A stretch of DNA of 64,000 bases from Porphyrobacter sp. ULC335 (GTDB lineage Bacteria > Pseudomonadota > Alphaproteobacteria > Sphingomonadales > Sphingomonadaceae), in the NCBI RefSeq assembly GCF_025917005.1, contig NZ_CP078091.1:1860001-1924000 (forward strand), written 5' to 3'. The position numbers and the translations under genes were made by a program. The notes beneath the pieces were generated by a model. That model was not told where the DNA came from, searched no databases, and was given only the letters and a program-made list of their open reading frames with translations. Below, piece after piece: positions 17,683-26,246 of the stretch. Position 1 is the first letter of the stretch; each line of letters opens with the position of its first letter.

Positions 17683-18371
17683 GCGGCGTCCGCCTTTGCG
17701 CTGCGTTCCTGTGCCTCGCGGCGGAAGGCATCGACCAGCGCGGCGACGCGGCGGTCGGTCTTCAGAGCCGTGCGGTTGACGATCAGGCGCGCGGAAATCT
17801 CGAGGATGACCGAGGTTTCGACCAGCCCGTTTTCCTTCAGCGTCTTGCCGGTCGACACCAGATCGACGATCTGGCGCGCAAGGCCAAGCGACGGGGCCAG
17901 TTCCATCGCGCCGTTGAGCTTCACGCATTCGGCCTGCACGCCCGCCGCTTCGAAATGGCGGCGGGTGAGGCTGGGGTACTTGGTGGCAACGCGCAGGTGG
18001 CTCGCCCCGGCGGCATCCTCCCCGTCGCTGACCAGCCGCGCGACCGAAAGGCGGCACAGCCCGATCGCGAGATCGACCGGCGCATAGAGATCGGCGTAGT
18101 CGAATTCCTCGATCACATCGGAACCGACGATCCCGATCTGCGCCGCGCCGTGGGCGACGAAAGTGGCCACATCGAAGGCGCGCACCCGGATCAGGCGCAT
18201 GTCGGCGCGGTTGGTGGCAAAGGCCAGCGCGCGGCTTTTGGGATCGTGGAATTCGGCATCCGGCTCCACGCCCGCACGCGCCATCACGGGCAGCGCCTCG
18301 TCGAGGATGCGCCCCTTGGGGACAGCGAAGGTCAGCTGTCCGGGATTGTCGGAAAGGCCAATGGTGGTCAT
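17679..18371 (-). CDS. hisG: ATP phosphoribosyltransferase, short form
   Basis: First step of histidine synthesis, PRPP + ATP to phosphoribosyl-ATP. At 230 residues it is the short HisG_S type, lacking the roughly 80-residue C-terminal regulatory domain of long HisG. Motifs: [12 protein letters not shown] near the N-terminus, [26 protein letters not shown] and the PRPP-loop region [27 protein letters not shown]. Short HisG works as a hetero-octamer with HisZ, which is not in this window. First gene of the hisG-hisD-nusB-thiL unit. Confidence 0.95.
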   Translation of the reverse strand: MTTIGLSDNPGQLTFAVPKGRILDEALPVMARAGVEPDAEFHDPKSRALAFATNRADMRLIRVRAFDVATFVAHGAAQIGIVGSDVIEEFDYADLYAPVDLAIGLCRLSVARLVSDGEDAAGASHLRVATKYPSLTRRHFEAAGVQAECVKLNGAMELAPSLGLARQIVDLVSTGKTLKENGLVETSVILEISARLIVNRTALKTDRRVAALVDAFRREAQERSAKADAA

Positions 18372-18410
18372 GATTGGCCGCGCACTTAAGGATGCAAGCG
18401 GCAAAGGGCA

Positions 18411-19511
18411 ATGGGAATGGGTGGATCAAGCCAGCGTCCGGCTTATGAATTCGTCGACATGAACATCGCCGGGCCGGGCGCGGTGGCGACAGCCTTCGCC
18501 AATCAGGTCGCCTATTGCGAGGCGGCGGGCGCGCATGTCACCGCGCGGGTGTGCAGCGGGATCGGGGCGGTGCTGGCTTCGGAGGCGACGGGCGAGCTGC
18601 TCGATCGGGTGCGCGGCTGGCCGGGCGCGCCGCTTGCCGATGCGCTGCCCTTGCGGGTGGCGGGCGGTCTTCATGCGCTGCACCTGTCAGGTGCGGCAAA
18701 CGCGCTTGGCCCGATCTATCGCGGTGAGCCTGCGGATGACGCGGTGGTGATCGCACAGGTGATTGCCGCGCACGAGGCGGCGCTGCTGCCGTGGCTCGAC
18801 GGGCCGCCGCAGACCAACGAGGCGGGGCGCTCGGCCAATTTCATCGCCGCGATGCTGTGGCTGGCGGATCGCGGCTTGCCTGCGCGGTTCGAATGTCTCG
18901 AAATCGGATCGAGCGCGGGAATCAACCTGATGCTGGACCGCTACGCCTATGATCTGGGCGGGGTGCGGGTGGGACCGGAGGATGCGGTGATGCGCTTCGC
19001 CCCCGAATGGCACGGCGCGACTCCGCCCGCGCAGGAGATCGCTATTGGCAGCACGCGGGGCTGCGACGTCGCCCCGGTCGATCTGACCGATCCGGCTGAG
19101 GCGCTGCGGCTCAAGGCCTATATCTGGCCCGAACACTCCGTACGATTTGAACGCATGGACGCCGCAATCCGCGCCGCGTCCGAGCGCAAGCCCGATCTGG
19201 TAAGGGCCACCGCTGCCGATTTCGTGGAGGCGGAGCTTGCGAGCCCGCAGCAGCCCGGCACCACGCGGATGCTGATGCATTCGATCGTGTGGCAATATGT
19301 GCCTACCGATCAGCAAGCGCGGGTGACGGCGGCGATGGAAGCGGCAGGGGCAAAGGCCACGCCCGAGCGCCCGCTCGCCTGGATCATGGTCGAGGCCGAC
19401 CGCACAGTGCACCGCCACAAGCTGACGGTACGCTTCTGGCCGGGCGGGGGTGAGGAAGTGCAGCTCGCATGGTCGCATCCCCACGGGGCGGATGTGGAGT
19501 GGCTTGCCTAG
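18411..19511 (+). CDS. DUF2332 family protein
   Basis: 366-residue member of DUF2332, an uncharacterised family with a methyltransferase-like layout. Segments include SRSGIG-like [20 protein letters not shown], the glycine-rich [21 protein letters not shown] at about 163-183, [12 protein letters not shown] and [10 protein letters not shown]. The first ATG is used; others lie 6 and 48 bases downstream. Divergent from hisG (39 bases apart); its stop codon overlaps the convergent hydrolase's stop in CTAG. Function unknown. Confidence 0.8.
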   Translation: MGMGGSSQRPAYEFVDMNIAGPGAVATAFANQVAYCEAAGAHVTARVCSGIGAVLASEATGELLDRVRGWPGAPLADALPLRVAGGLHALHLSGAANALGPIYRGEPADDAVVIAQVIAAHEAALLPWLDGPPQTNEAGRSANFIAAMLWLADRGLPARFECLEIGSSAGINLMLDRYAYDLGGVRVGPEDAVMRFAPEWHGATPPAQEIAIGSTRGCDVAPVDLTDPAEALRLKAYIWPEHSVRFERMDAAIRAASERKPDLVRATAADFVEAELASPQQPGTTRMLMHSIVWQYVPTDQQARVTAAMEAAGAKATPERPLAWIMVEADRTVHRHKLTVRFWPGGGEEVQLAWSHPHGADVEWLA

Positions 19512-20401
19512 CCCGCGAGGAAATCCTCCATCGCCGCGTTCACCGCCTTCGGCGCTTCCCACGGCACGAAATGCCCGCAATCGGGCACGCGCACGATGGT
19601 GAGTGGGTCGATGATGTCCTCCAGCCCCTCGAGGTTCTCAGGGGGCAGGGCGAGGTCGTCCAGGCCCCAGATCACCAGTGTCGGGATGGTCAGCTTGGGG
19701 AGGGTGGGGGGCGTCCACCCAGCCGGAATTTCGAAAGGCGCGTCCATCGGCGGCACGTCGATCGGGCTCGCGCGGTAATAGTTGAGCATCCCGAAGGCGG
19801 CATCGCGGTTCTGCCAGTCGAGCAGCAGCGCATCGCGCTCCGCGGGCTCCATTGCGCTGGGGCGGTCCCACTTGACCTCCTTCAGCAGCAGGCCGGTCAG
19901 GCCATGCTCCTTGACCAGCGCGTCATTGGCCGGATCGCGGAAGCCGCGGATATACTGGCTCGCCTCGCGCTGGCCGGGGTGGGTGTAGAGCAGCTTCTGG
20001 AAGGTCACCGGGTGGGGCGCGTTGGCGATCACCGCACGGGTGACGCGCGCGTGCTGGCCGCCCAGCGCCACGCCCCACGCCAGCGCGCCGCCCCAGTCGT
20101 GGCCGACGATGGTGAAATGCGCGATCCCCAGCGCGTCGGCCAGCAGGAACACGTCACCGATCAGCTTGTCGGGCGTGTAGGCCTCCACCGCCTGTGGCTT
20201 CGATGACCCGCGATAGCCGCGCTGGTCGGGCGCGATGCAGCGGAACCTGTCCGAGAAATGCGCGATCTGGTGCCGCCAGGTGCGGTGGCTCTCAGGGAAG
20301 CCGTGGAGGAAGATCAGCACCGGCGCATCGACCGGGCCTTCGTCGACGATGTTGAGGTGGATGCCATTGGCCAGCGCCACGCGCTTGAGTTCGAACGTCA
20401 T
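19508..20401 (-). CDS. Alpha/beta hydrolase, epoxide hydrolase-like
   Basis: 297-residue hydrolase with the epoxide hydrolase/haloalkane dehalogenase arrangement: oxyanion motif HGFPES at about 33-38, nucleophile Asp in VGHDWGG near 100-106, acid Asp in IWGLDDLAL and catalytic His in VPDCGHFVPWE. The HGxP motif plus a cap-domain tyrosine pair (LNYYRAS) favours epoxide hydrolase over dehalogenase. The ATG shares a base with the stop of the upstream SDR gene (TGATG), so the pair is likely coupled. Natural substrate unknown. Confidence 0.88.
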   Translation of the reverse strand: MTFELKRVALANGIHLNIVDEGPVDAPVLIFLHGFPESHRTWRHQIAHFSDRFRCIAPDQRGYRGSSKPQAVEAYTPDKLIGDVFLLADALGIAHFTIVGHDWGGALAWGVALGGQHARVTRAVIANAPHPVTFQKLLYTHPGQREASQYIRGFRDPANDALVKEHGLTGLLLKEVKWDRPSAMEPAERDALLLDWQNRDAAFGMLNYYRASPIDVPPMDAPFEIPAGWTPPTLPKLTIPTLVIWGLDDLALPPENLEGLEDIIDPLTIVRVPDCGHFVPWEAPKAVNAAMEDFLAG

Positions 20402-21210
20402 CAGTTCTGCTCCAGCTTGTCCATGTAACCCTTGGCGACCATGCCCGCGGTCTGATCGAACAGCGCTTCGGGCGTGCGGCGCGCTTCGCCCATGGCCAGT
20501 TCCATGCCCTCGGCGACGATGATCTCGCGCTCTCCGGCGGCGATGCCATCGAGCATCGTGCGTGCGGCGACATCGGCCGGGATGCCTTCGTCAATCGCCT
20601 TGTCGGAGCGTCCGCGCTGGGTGCCGTCGGCGTTGAGCGCGTTGCGCGACACATTGGTGGCGACCGAGCCGGGGTAGATGGTGTGGACCGAAACGCCGTT
20701 GATCGAGAGCTCCGCCCGCAGCGCATCGGCATAGCCTGCAAGGCCGAACTTGGCGGCGGAATAGGCGGTGCGCATCGGCACGCCGACCTTGCCCGCGATG
20801 GAGGAAATGAACCCGAGCGCGCCTAATCCGCGCTCCGCCATATGGCCGATCAGGCCCTGGCTGAAGGCGATCTGGGCGAGGAGATCGACTTCGATGATGT
20901 CGCGATAGACCTGCATCGAGGTTTTGAGCGCGCGGCTGCGCTGCGAGATACCCGCGTTGGCAAAGGCGATATCGACGCCGCCTTTCCACGCAATTGCTTT
21001 CGCCGTGGCTTCCGCCAGCGCAGTCTCGTCGCGCACATCAAAGGCGAGGATCAGGCTCTCGCCGCAATCCGCAGCCACCTCGGCGAGCCGCGCTTCATCA
21101 CGGCCTGACAGCACCACTGCCGCACCCCGCGCCGCCAATTCGCGCGCGAGGGCTGCGCCGATGCCCGATGAAGCCCCGGTGATCCACGCCACCTTGCCTG
21201 CAAATGTCAT
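20401..21210 (-). CDS. SDR family NAD(P)-dependent oxidoreductase
   Basis: 269-residue classical short-chain dehydrogenase. Cofactor motif TGASSGIG at about 11-18, NAG at about 90, catalytic Ser in GFISSIAGKVG and YSAAK (Tyr and Lys) near 152-156, then the PG motif in IYPGSVATNV. The start follows GGGAGAGAGAC, a strong ribosome-binding site; an in-frame ATG 21 bases upstream is rejected. Likely forms a two-gene unit with the downstream hydrolase, perhaps handling lipid-derived epoxides and alcohols, but this is inference. Confidence 0.93.
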   Translation of the reverse strand: MTFAGKVAWITGASSGIGAALARELAARGAAVVLSGRDEARLAEVAADCGESLILAFDVRDETALAEATAKAIAWKGGVDIAFANAGISQRSRALKTSMQVYRDIIEVDLLAQIAFSQGLIGHMAERGLGALGFISSIAGKVGVPMRTAYSAAKFGLAGYADALRAELSINGVSVHTIYPGSVATNVSRNALNADGTQRGRSDKAIDEGIPADVAARTMLDGIAAGEREIIVAEGMELAMGEARRTPEALFDQTAGMVAKGYMDKLEQN

Positions 21211-21260
21211 GTCTCTCTCCCGTTTCGCCAAGGACTAGCGAGCGCTTCGGTAGAGGGCAA

Positions 21261-21713
21261 TCAGGTTGCGATGTGAGACCGGATGATCGCGGCAAGCTCC
21301 ACGGGGAACACCGCTTCATGCCAGTGTTCCAGCTCGTTGAGGGTGAACCAGCGGTGCTGCGTCATCAGCGCCAGCTCGGTCTCGGTGTGGCCGCTGGTGT
21401 CGATCCGCGCTTCATCGACGTGCACGAGGAAGAAGCGTTCGTCGGCTTGCACAGGCTCGCCCTGCACGGTGATGAATTCGGGCGTCATCTGCATGATCTG
21501 CGGGCCGGGATCGGCGGTGAAGCCGGTTTCCTCGAACAGCTCGCGCCGTGCGGCATCCTCGAAACTCTCGTCCGGCTCGCACTCGCCGCCCGCCGTCACC
21601 CAGAAGGGCGGGCGGCCGGGCACGTCATAGCGGAACATCAGGGCGCGCAGATCGGGATCGATCACGATGAGCCGCGCTGCGCGGCGCAGCCGTAGTGCGG
21701 GGTTCAGGCTCAT
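21261..21713 (-). CDS. Nudix hydrolase
   Basis: 150-residue Nudix protein with the full box G-x5-E-x7-REUxEExGU, here GGECEPDESFEDAARRELFEETGF split over about 42-65. Nucleoside-diphosphate-linked substrates are typical; which one cannot be told. The start overlaps the bolA stop (ATGA), suggesting cotranscription from the BolA promoter. Confidence 0.93.
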   Translation of the reverse strand: MSLNPALRLRRAARLIVIDPDLRALMFRYDVPGRPPFWVTAGGECEPDESFEDAARRELFEETGFTADPGPQIMQMTPEFITVQGEPVQADERFFLVHVDEARIDTSGHTETELALMTQHRWFTLNELEHWHEAVFPVELAAIIRSHIAT

Positions 21714-21976
21714 GCGCCCGGCACGCTCGCCTTGATCGCCACAGCGTGGACCCGTTGGCCGACGATATCGCCCAGCGCCGCAATCACCGCACGCTGGCGG
21801 GCAAGGCGGTTCATCGGGGCAAAGGACGATGCTTCGATCTCGATGGTGAAGTGCGATTCGCCCGATCCGTCATCGCCCATGTGGCCGCTATGCTTGGCAC
21901 TGTCGTTGATGATCGCCAGCTGCGTGGGCGCGAAGGCCTCGGTCAGAAGGGCGTGCATTTCCTCGGCGACAGACAT
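21710..21976 (-). CDS. BolA family protein
   Basis: 88-residue BolA/IbaG-like protein that partners monothiol glutaredoxins in Fe-S trafficking. The family core DSAKHSGHMG (with cluster-ligand His) and ESHFTIEIEASSF followed by NRLARQRAVIAALGDIV is intact. An ATG 21 bases inside the longest frame is preferred for its match to the family N-terminus. Divergent from the J-domain gene across 80 bases. Confidence 0.93.
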   Translation of the reverse strand: MSVAEEMHALLTEAFAPTQLAIINDSAKHSGHMGDDGSGESHFTIEIEASSFAPMNRLARQRAVIAALGDIVGQRVHAVAIKASVPGA

Positions 21977-22056
21977 CGGGTCTTTCCTTCTTTGCAATTG
22001 ATCAGCGGCAATTCGGGGTTGGAACTTGCGCCCCCAATCGCCATTCTGGACTGCCT

Positions 22057-22653
22057 ATGCCTTCACCACGATTTCATGGCCGCGTCGAGAGCGCCGAGCG
22101 CCCCTGCGAGGCCCCCGGCTGCCGCGAGGCGGGCGAATTCCGTGCGCCCGGCCGCCGACCCAATGGCTTTGACGGGCCGGGCGATTGGCGCTGGTTCTGC
22201 CTGCAACATGTGCGCGAATTCAACGCGGGGTATGACTGGTTTGAAGGGATGAGCGCGGAAGAAATCATCGCGGCGCAGTCGCCGATTGCCGGATGGCGAA
22301 CGGAAACCCGCGCGTTCCGCCCCGATGCGGGGGTTGATGGCGTGCCGCGCTGGGCCGACTATGCCGACCCGCTCGATGCCATCGCGGCGCGGGCGCGCGG
22401 CATCCGCAGCCGGGCCGAAGGGCGGGCGCGGGAAGCGGCGGCGACTATTCGCTTTTCGGCCGACGAATCGCGCGCGCTGGAAGTGATGGGGCTGGGCAGC
22501 GACACCGATCGCACCCGGCTGCGGCGGCGTTATTCCGAACTGGTGCGGCGCTATCACCCCGACCGCAACGGCGGCGACCGGCGGCACGAGGCGCAGCTCA
22601 CCGCGGTGGTCGATGCATACCAGTTGCTCAGGAAAAGCGCCGCGCTGGCCTAG
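22057..22653 (+). CDS. J-domain protein with N-terminal Cys/His cluster
   Basis: 198 residues. The C-terminal J domain (about 138-196) has the HPD motif at 167-169 and would stimulate an Hsp70 ATPase. The N-terminal part contains C17-x4-C22 and C48-x2-H51, a plausible metal site, next to a conserved FNAGYDWFEGMS segment. This architecture is often found next to bolA and cobS in alphaproteobacteria, as here. There is no Shine-Dalgarno sequence; TTGGAA-N17-CATTCT ends 9 bases before the ATG. The stop codon overlaps the convergent GST stop in CTAG. Confidence 0.88.
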   Translation: MPSPRFHGRVESAERPCEAPGCREAGEFRAPGRRPNGFDGPGDWRWFCLQHVREFNAGYDWFEGMSAEEIIAAQSPIAGWRTETRAFRPDAGVDGVPRWADYADPLDAIAARARGIRSRAEGRAREAAATIRFSADESRALEVMGLGSDTDRTRLRRRYSELVRRYHPDRNGGDRRHEAQLTAVVDAYQLLRKSAALA

Positions 22654-23276
22654 TTCTGCGCGCCTTTGATGATCGCGGCATCGATGGCGTTGGCCTCGAC
22701 GTAGGCGGTGCGCTGGGTGATGCGCGCGACATAGGCCTTGAACGCAGGTCGATCCGGGATCGAGCCGAACCGCAGGCCCCACACGAATTGGCTGCCCACA
22801 TAAGTATCGGCCATGGTGAAGCGGCTGCCGGCGATAAAGTCGTTTTTCGAAAGCCACCCATCCAGCGCGTCAATCGTCTGATCGAAGCTGCCGAACCCGG
22901 CCTGCCCCTGCTTGCCCTCGGGCACCTCCCAACCGAAGGATCGCGCGATCAGCGCCTGTTCCAGCGGCCCGGCGGCGAAGAACAGCCAGCGGAAATAGGC
23001 GGCTTTTTCGTGCGTGTCGGGCAGCAGGCCTTTGTCCGGGTGCGTTTCGGCGAGATAATGGTTGATCGCGGCACATTCGGTGATGACGTGGTCGTGACCC
23101 TGATGGTGGTGCACCAGCGTGGGCACCTTGTTCATCGGGTTGATGTCCTTGAAGCTCTCGGGCCGCGTTGCCCAGTCGAACACCACATGCTCGTAATCCG
23201 CGCCCGCCTCGTGCAGCGCCCAGCGCGCAATCTGCCCGCGGCTCATGGCGACGGTGTAGAAGGTGAATTCGGCCAT
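22650..23276 (-). CDS. Glutathione S-transferase family protein
   Basis: 208 residues: N-terminal thioredoxin-like domain (FYTVAMSRGQIARWALHEAG, then NPMNKVPTLVHHH with the cis-Pro and TECAAINHYLAE) and a helical C-terminal domain containing FTMADTYVGSQF. The serine in AMSRG is the likely glutathione-activating residue. The start follows GGGAGAGAACC. The bases before it give no further gene. Substrate unknown. Confidence 0.92.
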   Translation of the reverse strand: MAEFTFYTVAMSRGQIARWALHEAGADYEHVVFDWATRPESFKDINPMNKVPTLVHHHQGHDHVITECAAINHYLAETHPDKGLLPDTHEKAAYFRWLFFAAGPLEQALIARSFGWEVPEGKQGQAGFGSFDQTIDALDGWLSKNDFIAGSRFTMADTYVGSQFVWGLRFGSIPDRPAFKAYVARITQRTAYVEANAIDAAIIKGAQN

Positions 23277-23320
23277 TGGTTCTCTCCCGTCGCGGGCCTG
23301 CGTTGCCCGTCTCAAATTGT

Positions 23321-24157
23321 CTATTGCCGGAACGCCCAGCGCAAGGTGCGGCCCACGCCCCATGTGGCGGCGCGTGCGGGAAGCGCGGTCAGCATCGGGC
23401 GTTGCAGGCTGAGCATGGTGCGCGCCCAATCGGGCAGCATCGCGACGGCATCGGCGGTGATCATCGTCTGCACGGCCAGCGGCGTGCCCGGCGGGCGCTG
23501 ACCGAGGACGAGCTGCGCAACCTCGCGCGCTTCGGGCGAGGTCGCAAGATCGTGGCGCAACATGCGGAAAATCCTGTCGGCTTCGGCGCGGGTTTCGGGC
23601 ACCGGATCGGCACCCAACGCGCGGGCGATCACGGCGAACTGGCGGTAATATTCGTCCTGTTCGGCCGCTGGCATACCGGGGCGCACATGGCGGATATATC
23701 CGGCAAGAAAGCTCTGCGCCTCTGTCACGTGGACCCACGCCAGCGTGCGCGGATTGGTGGCTTCGTAGCGCGAACCATCGGGCAGGGTGCCGCCGACATG
23801 CGCGTGGATGCGGTTCACGCGATCGATCGCCTTCATCGCCTCGTCGCGGTGGCCGAAGGTGGTGACCGCAATGAACCGCGCGGTGCGGCGCAAGCGGCCA
23901 TGCATGTCCTCGCGGAAGTTCGAATGATCCAGCACGCCCTGCAAGGCATGGGGGTGGAGCATCTGGAGCAGCAGCGCACGCACCCCGCCGGTCATCATCC
24001 CGACGATATCGGCATGCACCTGCCGGATCGGGCTGTCGCGTTCAAACAGCGCCTCGTCAGAGGGCGGGGAGGGGGTCTGGCCCTTGCTCGCATCGTGAAA
24101 CACGCCGCGCACCTGATCGACCAGTTTGAGGCGCAGCGATTCGAAGGGATCGGCCAT
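23321..24157 (-). CDS. Oxygenase MpaB family protein (DUF2236)
   Basis: 278-residue DUF2236 protein, a family related to latex-clearing protein and MpaB and thought to bind haem b. Family landmarks are QMLHPHALQGVLDHS, TARFIAVTTFG, VNRIHAHVGGTLPDG and ATNPRTLAWVHVTEAQSF, with several histidines suited to haem ligation. TATATC lies 7 bases upstream of the ATG and there is no ribosome-binding site, hinting at a leaderless message. Divergent from cobS. Confidence 0.88.
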   Translation of the reverse strand: MADPFESLRLKLVDQVRGVFHDASKGQTPSPPSDEALFERDSPIRQVHADIVGMMTGGVRALLLQMLHPHALQGVLDHSNFREDMHGRLRRTARFIAVTTFGHRDEAMKAIDRVNRIHAHVGGTLPDGSRYEATNPRTLAWVHVTEAQSFLAGYIRHVRPGMPAAEQDEYYRQFAVIARALGADPVPETRAEADRIFRMLRHDLATSPEAREVAQLVLGQRPPGTPLAVQTMITADAVAMLPDWARTMLSLQRPMLTALPARAATWGVGRTLRWAFRQ

Positions 24158-24273
24158 GGACCGAGATATAGGGAGGATCGGCCCGCGAGGAAGACGCGCT
24201 CGTCAAAATGCCAGCATCGACCGGCAATCCATGGCTTGCGGCCAAGCGACTTGCGCTCTAACCGAACCCGGCG

Positions 24274-25263
24274 ATGAATCAGCCCTCCAAGAACAATGTC
24301 ACCGGCGATAACGCCATCCCGGGCCAGCCCGACACCACCGTCGACGTCCGCGAGGTCTTCGGCATCGATGTCGATTGGAAAGTGCCCGCTTTCTCGCAGC
24401 CTTCCGAGCATGTGCCCGAGACTGACGGCGCCTATGTGTTCGATCCGGACACCACGCTGGCGATCCTCGCAGGCTTTGCGCACAATCGCCGCGTGATGGT
24501 GCAGGGCTATCACGGCACGGGCAAGTCGACCCACATCGAACAGGTAGCCGCGCGCCTCAACTGGCCGAGCATCCGTGTGAACCTCGATGCGCATATCAGC
24601 CGCATCGATCTGGTCGGGCGCGATGCGATCGTGCTGAAGGACGGCTTGCAGGTCACCGAGTTCAAGGAAGGCATTCTGCCCTGGGCTTTGCAGCACCCGG
24701 TCGCGCTGACCTTCGACGAATATGACGCGGGCCGCCCGGACGTGATGTTCGTGATCCAGCGCGTGCTGGAGTTCGACGGCCGACTGACCCTGCTCGACCA
24801 GAACCGCGTCATCACGCCGAACCCGTGGTTCCGCCTGTTCGCAACCACCAACACGGTTGGCCTCGGCGACACCAGTGGGCTGTATCACGGCACGCAGGCG
24901 ATCAACCAGGCGCAGATGGACCGCTGGAACATCGTGGTGGCGCTCAATTACCTCGCGGCCGATGTCGAACAGCAGATCGTCAAGTCGAAGACTCCGCAGA
25001 CCGACGACAAGCTGATTGCCGACATGGTCAAGGTGGCTGAACTGACCCGTCAGGGCTTCATCAACGGCGATATCTCGACAGTGATGAGCCCGCGCACGGT
25101 CATCACCTGGGCGCAGAACGCCGCGATCTTCGGTTCGACCGGCTTCTCGTTCCGATTGAGCTTCCTCAACAAGTGCGACGAGGCAGAGCGGACGCTGGTG
25201 GCAGAATACTACCAGCGCGTGTTCGGCGAAGACCTGCCGGAAGGCGCAGCGAAGAAGCGGTAA
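24274..25263 (+). CDS. cobS: Cobaltochelatase AAA+ subunit CobS
   Basis: MoxR-type AAA+ ATPase subunit of the aerobic CobNST complex that inserts cobalt into hydrogenobyrinic acid a,c-diamide. The 329 residues are typical of CobS: N-terminal [17 protein letters not shown], Walker A GYHGTGKS at 78-85, Walker B FDEYD at 147-151, sensor region [18 protein letters not shown] and the C-terminal [22 protein letters not shown]. cobT, normally directly downstream, is absent; an unrelated exported protein follows 67 bases later. Near J-domain and BolA genes, a familiar neighbourhood. Confidence 0.95.
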   Translation: MNQPSKNNVTGDNAIPGQPDTTVDVREVFGIDVDWKVPAFSQPSEHVPETDGAYVFDPDTTLAILAGFAHNRRVMVQGYHGTGKSTHIEQVAARLNWPSIRVNLDAHISRIDLVGRDAIVLKDGLQVTEFKEGILPWALQHPVALTFDEYDAGRPDVMFVIQRVLEFDGRLTLLDQNRVITPNPWFRLFATTNTVGLGDTSGLYHGTQAINQAQMDRWNIVVALNYLAADVEQQIVKSKTPQTDDKLIADMVKVAELTRQGFINGDISTVMSPRTVITWAQNAAIFGSTGFSFRLSFLNKCDEAERTLVAEYYQRVFGEDLPEGAAKKR

Positions 25264-25330
25264 GCCCTTGATCCGGCGTTGACCTTCGAGCCGAGGCGGT
25301 TAGTCTGGCACGCGGTTCGTGGGGGTTGTC

Positions 25331-26179
25331 ATGAGATTTGCATTGCCATTCGCGCTTGCCGTTCTGCCGCTGGCGGTCTCCGCTGCTGCGCAAAGCTATC
25401 CGGCCTTGACCGAATCCGATGTCGTGTTTCTGCCCTCCGATGCCGCTGTGGGCGAAGTTACCGTCAAGAGGGGCGATGATTTCCTCAGCGTGCCGCTACG
25501 CTGGGCCTTCGCCGGCAGCCTTGCAGCGGACGTTGATGTGGCCGTCGAAGGTGGCAAGGTTACTTTGCGCGCCGGCGAGGTGCTGCCTCAGGTTCGCGTT
25601 CCGGGCAGCGGTTACCTTCAAGGGCCGCGAAGCTTGCTGTGCACCCGCAACAAGGTCGTCGAAAAGAGGAACGGTGGCTCGCCTTTCGGCCAGTTGCTCG
25701 ATTCGATCCGCGACTGTCTGCGCGATGCACAGTATTGTGTCGAAGATACGGACAAGGACGGACTGGTCGACGTTGCGCTGGTTCTTGGCAAGCGTCGCGA
25801 GGAGCTGCGGGCTGCCCCGATCACGCCGACAGCGGTCACGTGGCTCACCGATGCCGTTATCCCCGGCGACGGGGATCGGGTGACCTTCGGGCTGGCATGG
25901 ATCACCACCAACCGCACACGGCTCGACGTCAACATCGTCCAGCGCGGCACGCCGCGGTTGTGGGACACGTTTGAAAACGGACGGTTCTCGGCCAGTAGCC
26001 TCTACGATTTCCAGCACGCCGATGGTTTTCCGTCGAAGACGAGGCAGTTCGGGGTCGAGATAACGCTGGTCTCTTCCGACAAGAAGGGCAAGACAGCGAC
26101 GTTCGGATGGCGTTCGGCGGTGGGTCCGGGCGTAAGGATCGTGGTCCCGCGCGAGGTCGATGTGACCTACGGCTATTGA
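25331..26179 (+). CDS. Exported protein with EF-hand-like calcium loop
   Basis: I do not recognise the family. The 282-residue protein has a clear signal peptide (FALPFALAVLPLAVSAAAQ, cleavage after AAA near 20). Residues 139-147 read DTDKDGLVD, a DxDxDGxxD calcium-binding loop, flanked by cysteines at 104, 129 and 136 that could form disulfides. The rest looks beta-rich and ends in EVDVTYGY. The second of two nearby in-frame ATGs is used because the signal peptide starts there. It stands where cobT would be expected. Confidence 0.75.
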   Translation: MRFALPFALAVLPLAVSAAAQSYPALTESDVVFLPSDAAVGEVTVKRGDDFLSVPLRWAFAGSLAADVDVAVEGGKVTLRAGEVLPQVRVPGSGYLQGPRSLLCTRNKVVEKRNGGSPFGQLLDSIRDCLRDAQYCVEDTDKDGLVDVALVLGKRREELRAAPITPTAVTWLTDAVIPGDGDRVTFGLAWITTNRTRLDVNIVQRGTPRLWDTFENGRFSASSLYDFQHADGFPSKTRQFGVEITLVSSDKKGKTATFGWRSAVGPGVRIVVPREVDVTYGY

Positions 26180-26206
26180 GGATCAGGGGTGCCTTCGGGA
26201 AGCCGC

Positions 26207-26234
26207 TTGCCTGCAAGTGTCCTAGCCTTATAAC
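26207..26234 (+). promoter_or_regulatory. Candidate promoter of the PBP1A gene, very short leader
   Basis: TTGCCT (26207-26212), a 16-base spacer and TATAAC (26229-26234, 5 of 6). The expected +1 near 26241 leaves about 6 bases before the ATG, too short for a ribosome-binding site, and none is seen. Confidence 0.5.
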
Positions 26235-26246
26235 ACAGCGGTAACC

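Noticed and set aside
17683-18429. In-frame upstream extension of hisD that would make a 680-residue protein
   Set aside because: Sequence beyond the ATG at 17682 is the out-of-phase image of hisG; HisD length and N-terminus fit the internal ATG.
21998-22011. TTGATCAGCGGCAA as a third FNR box between bolA and the J-domain gene
   Set aside because: The right half-site (GGCAA) has two mismatches to ATCAA, so it does not keep the TCAA core.
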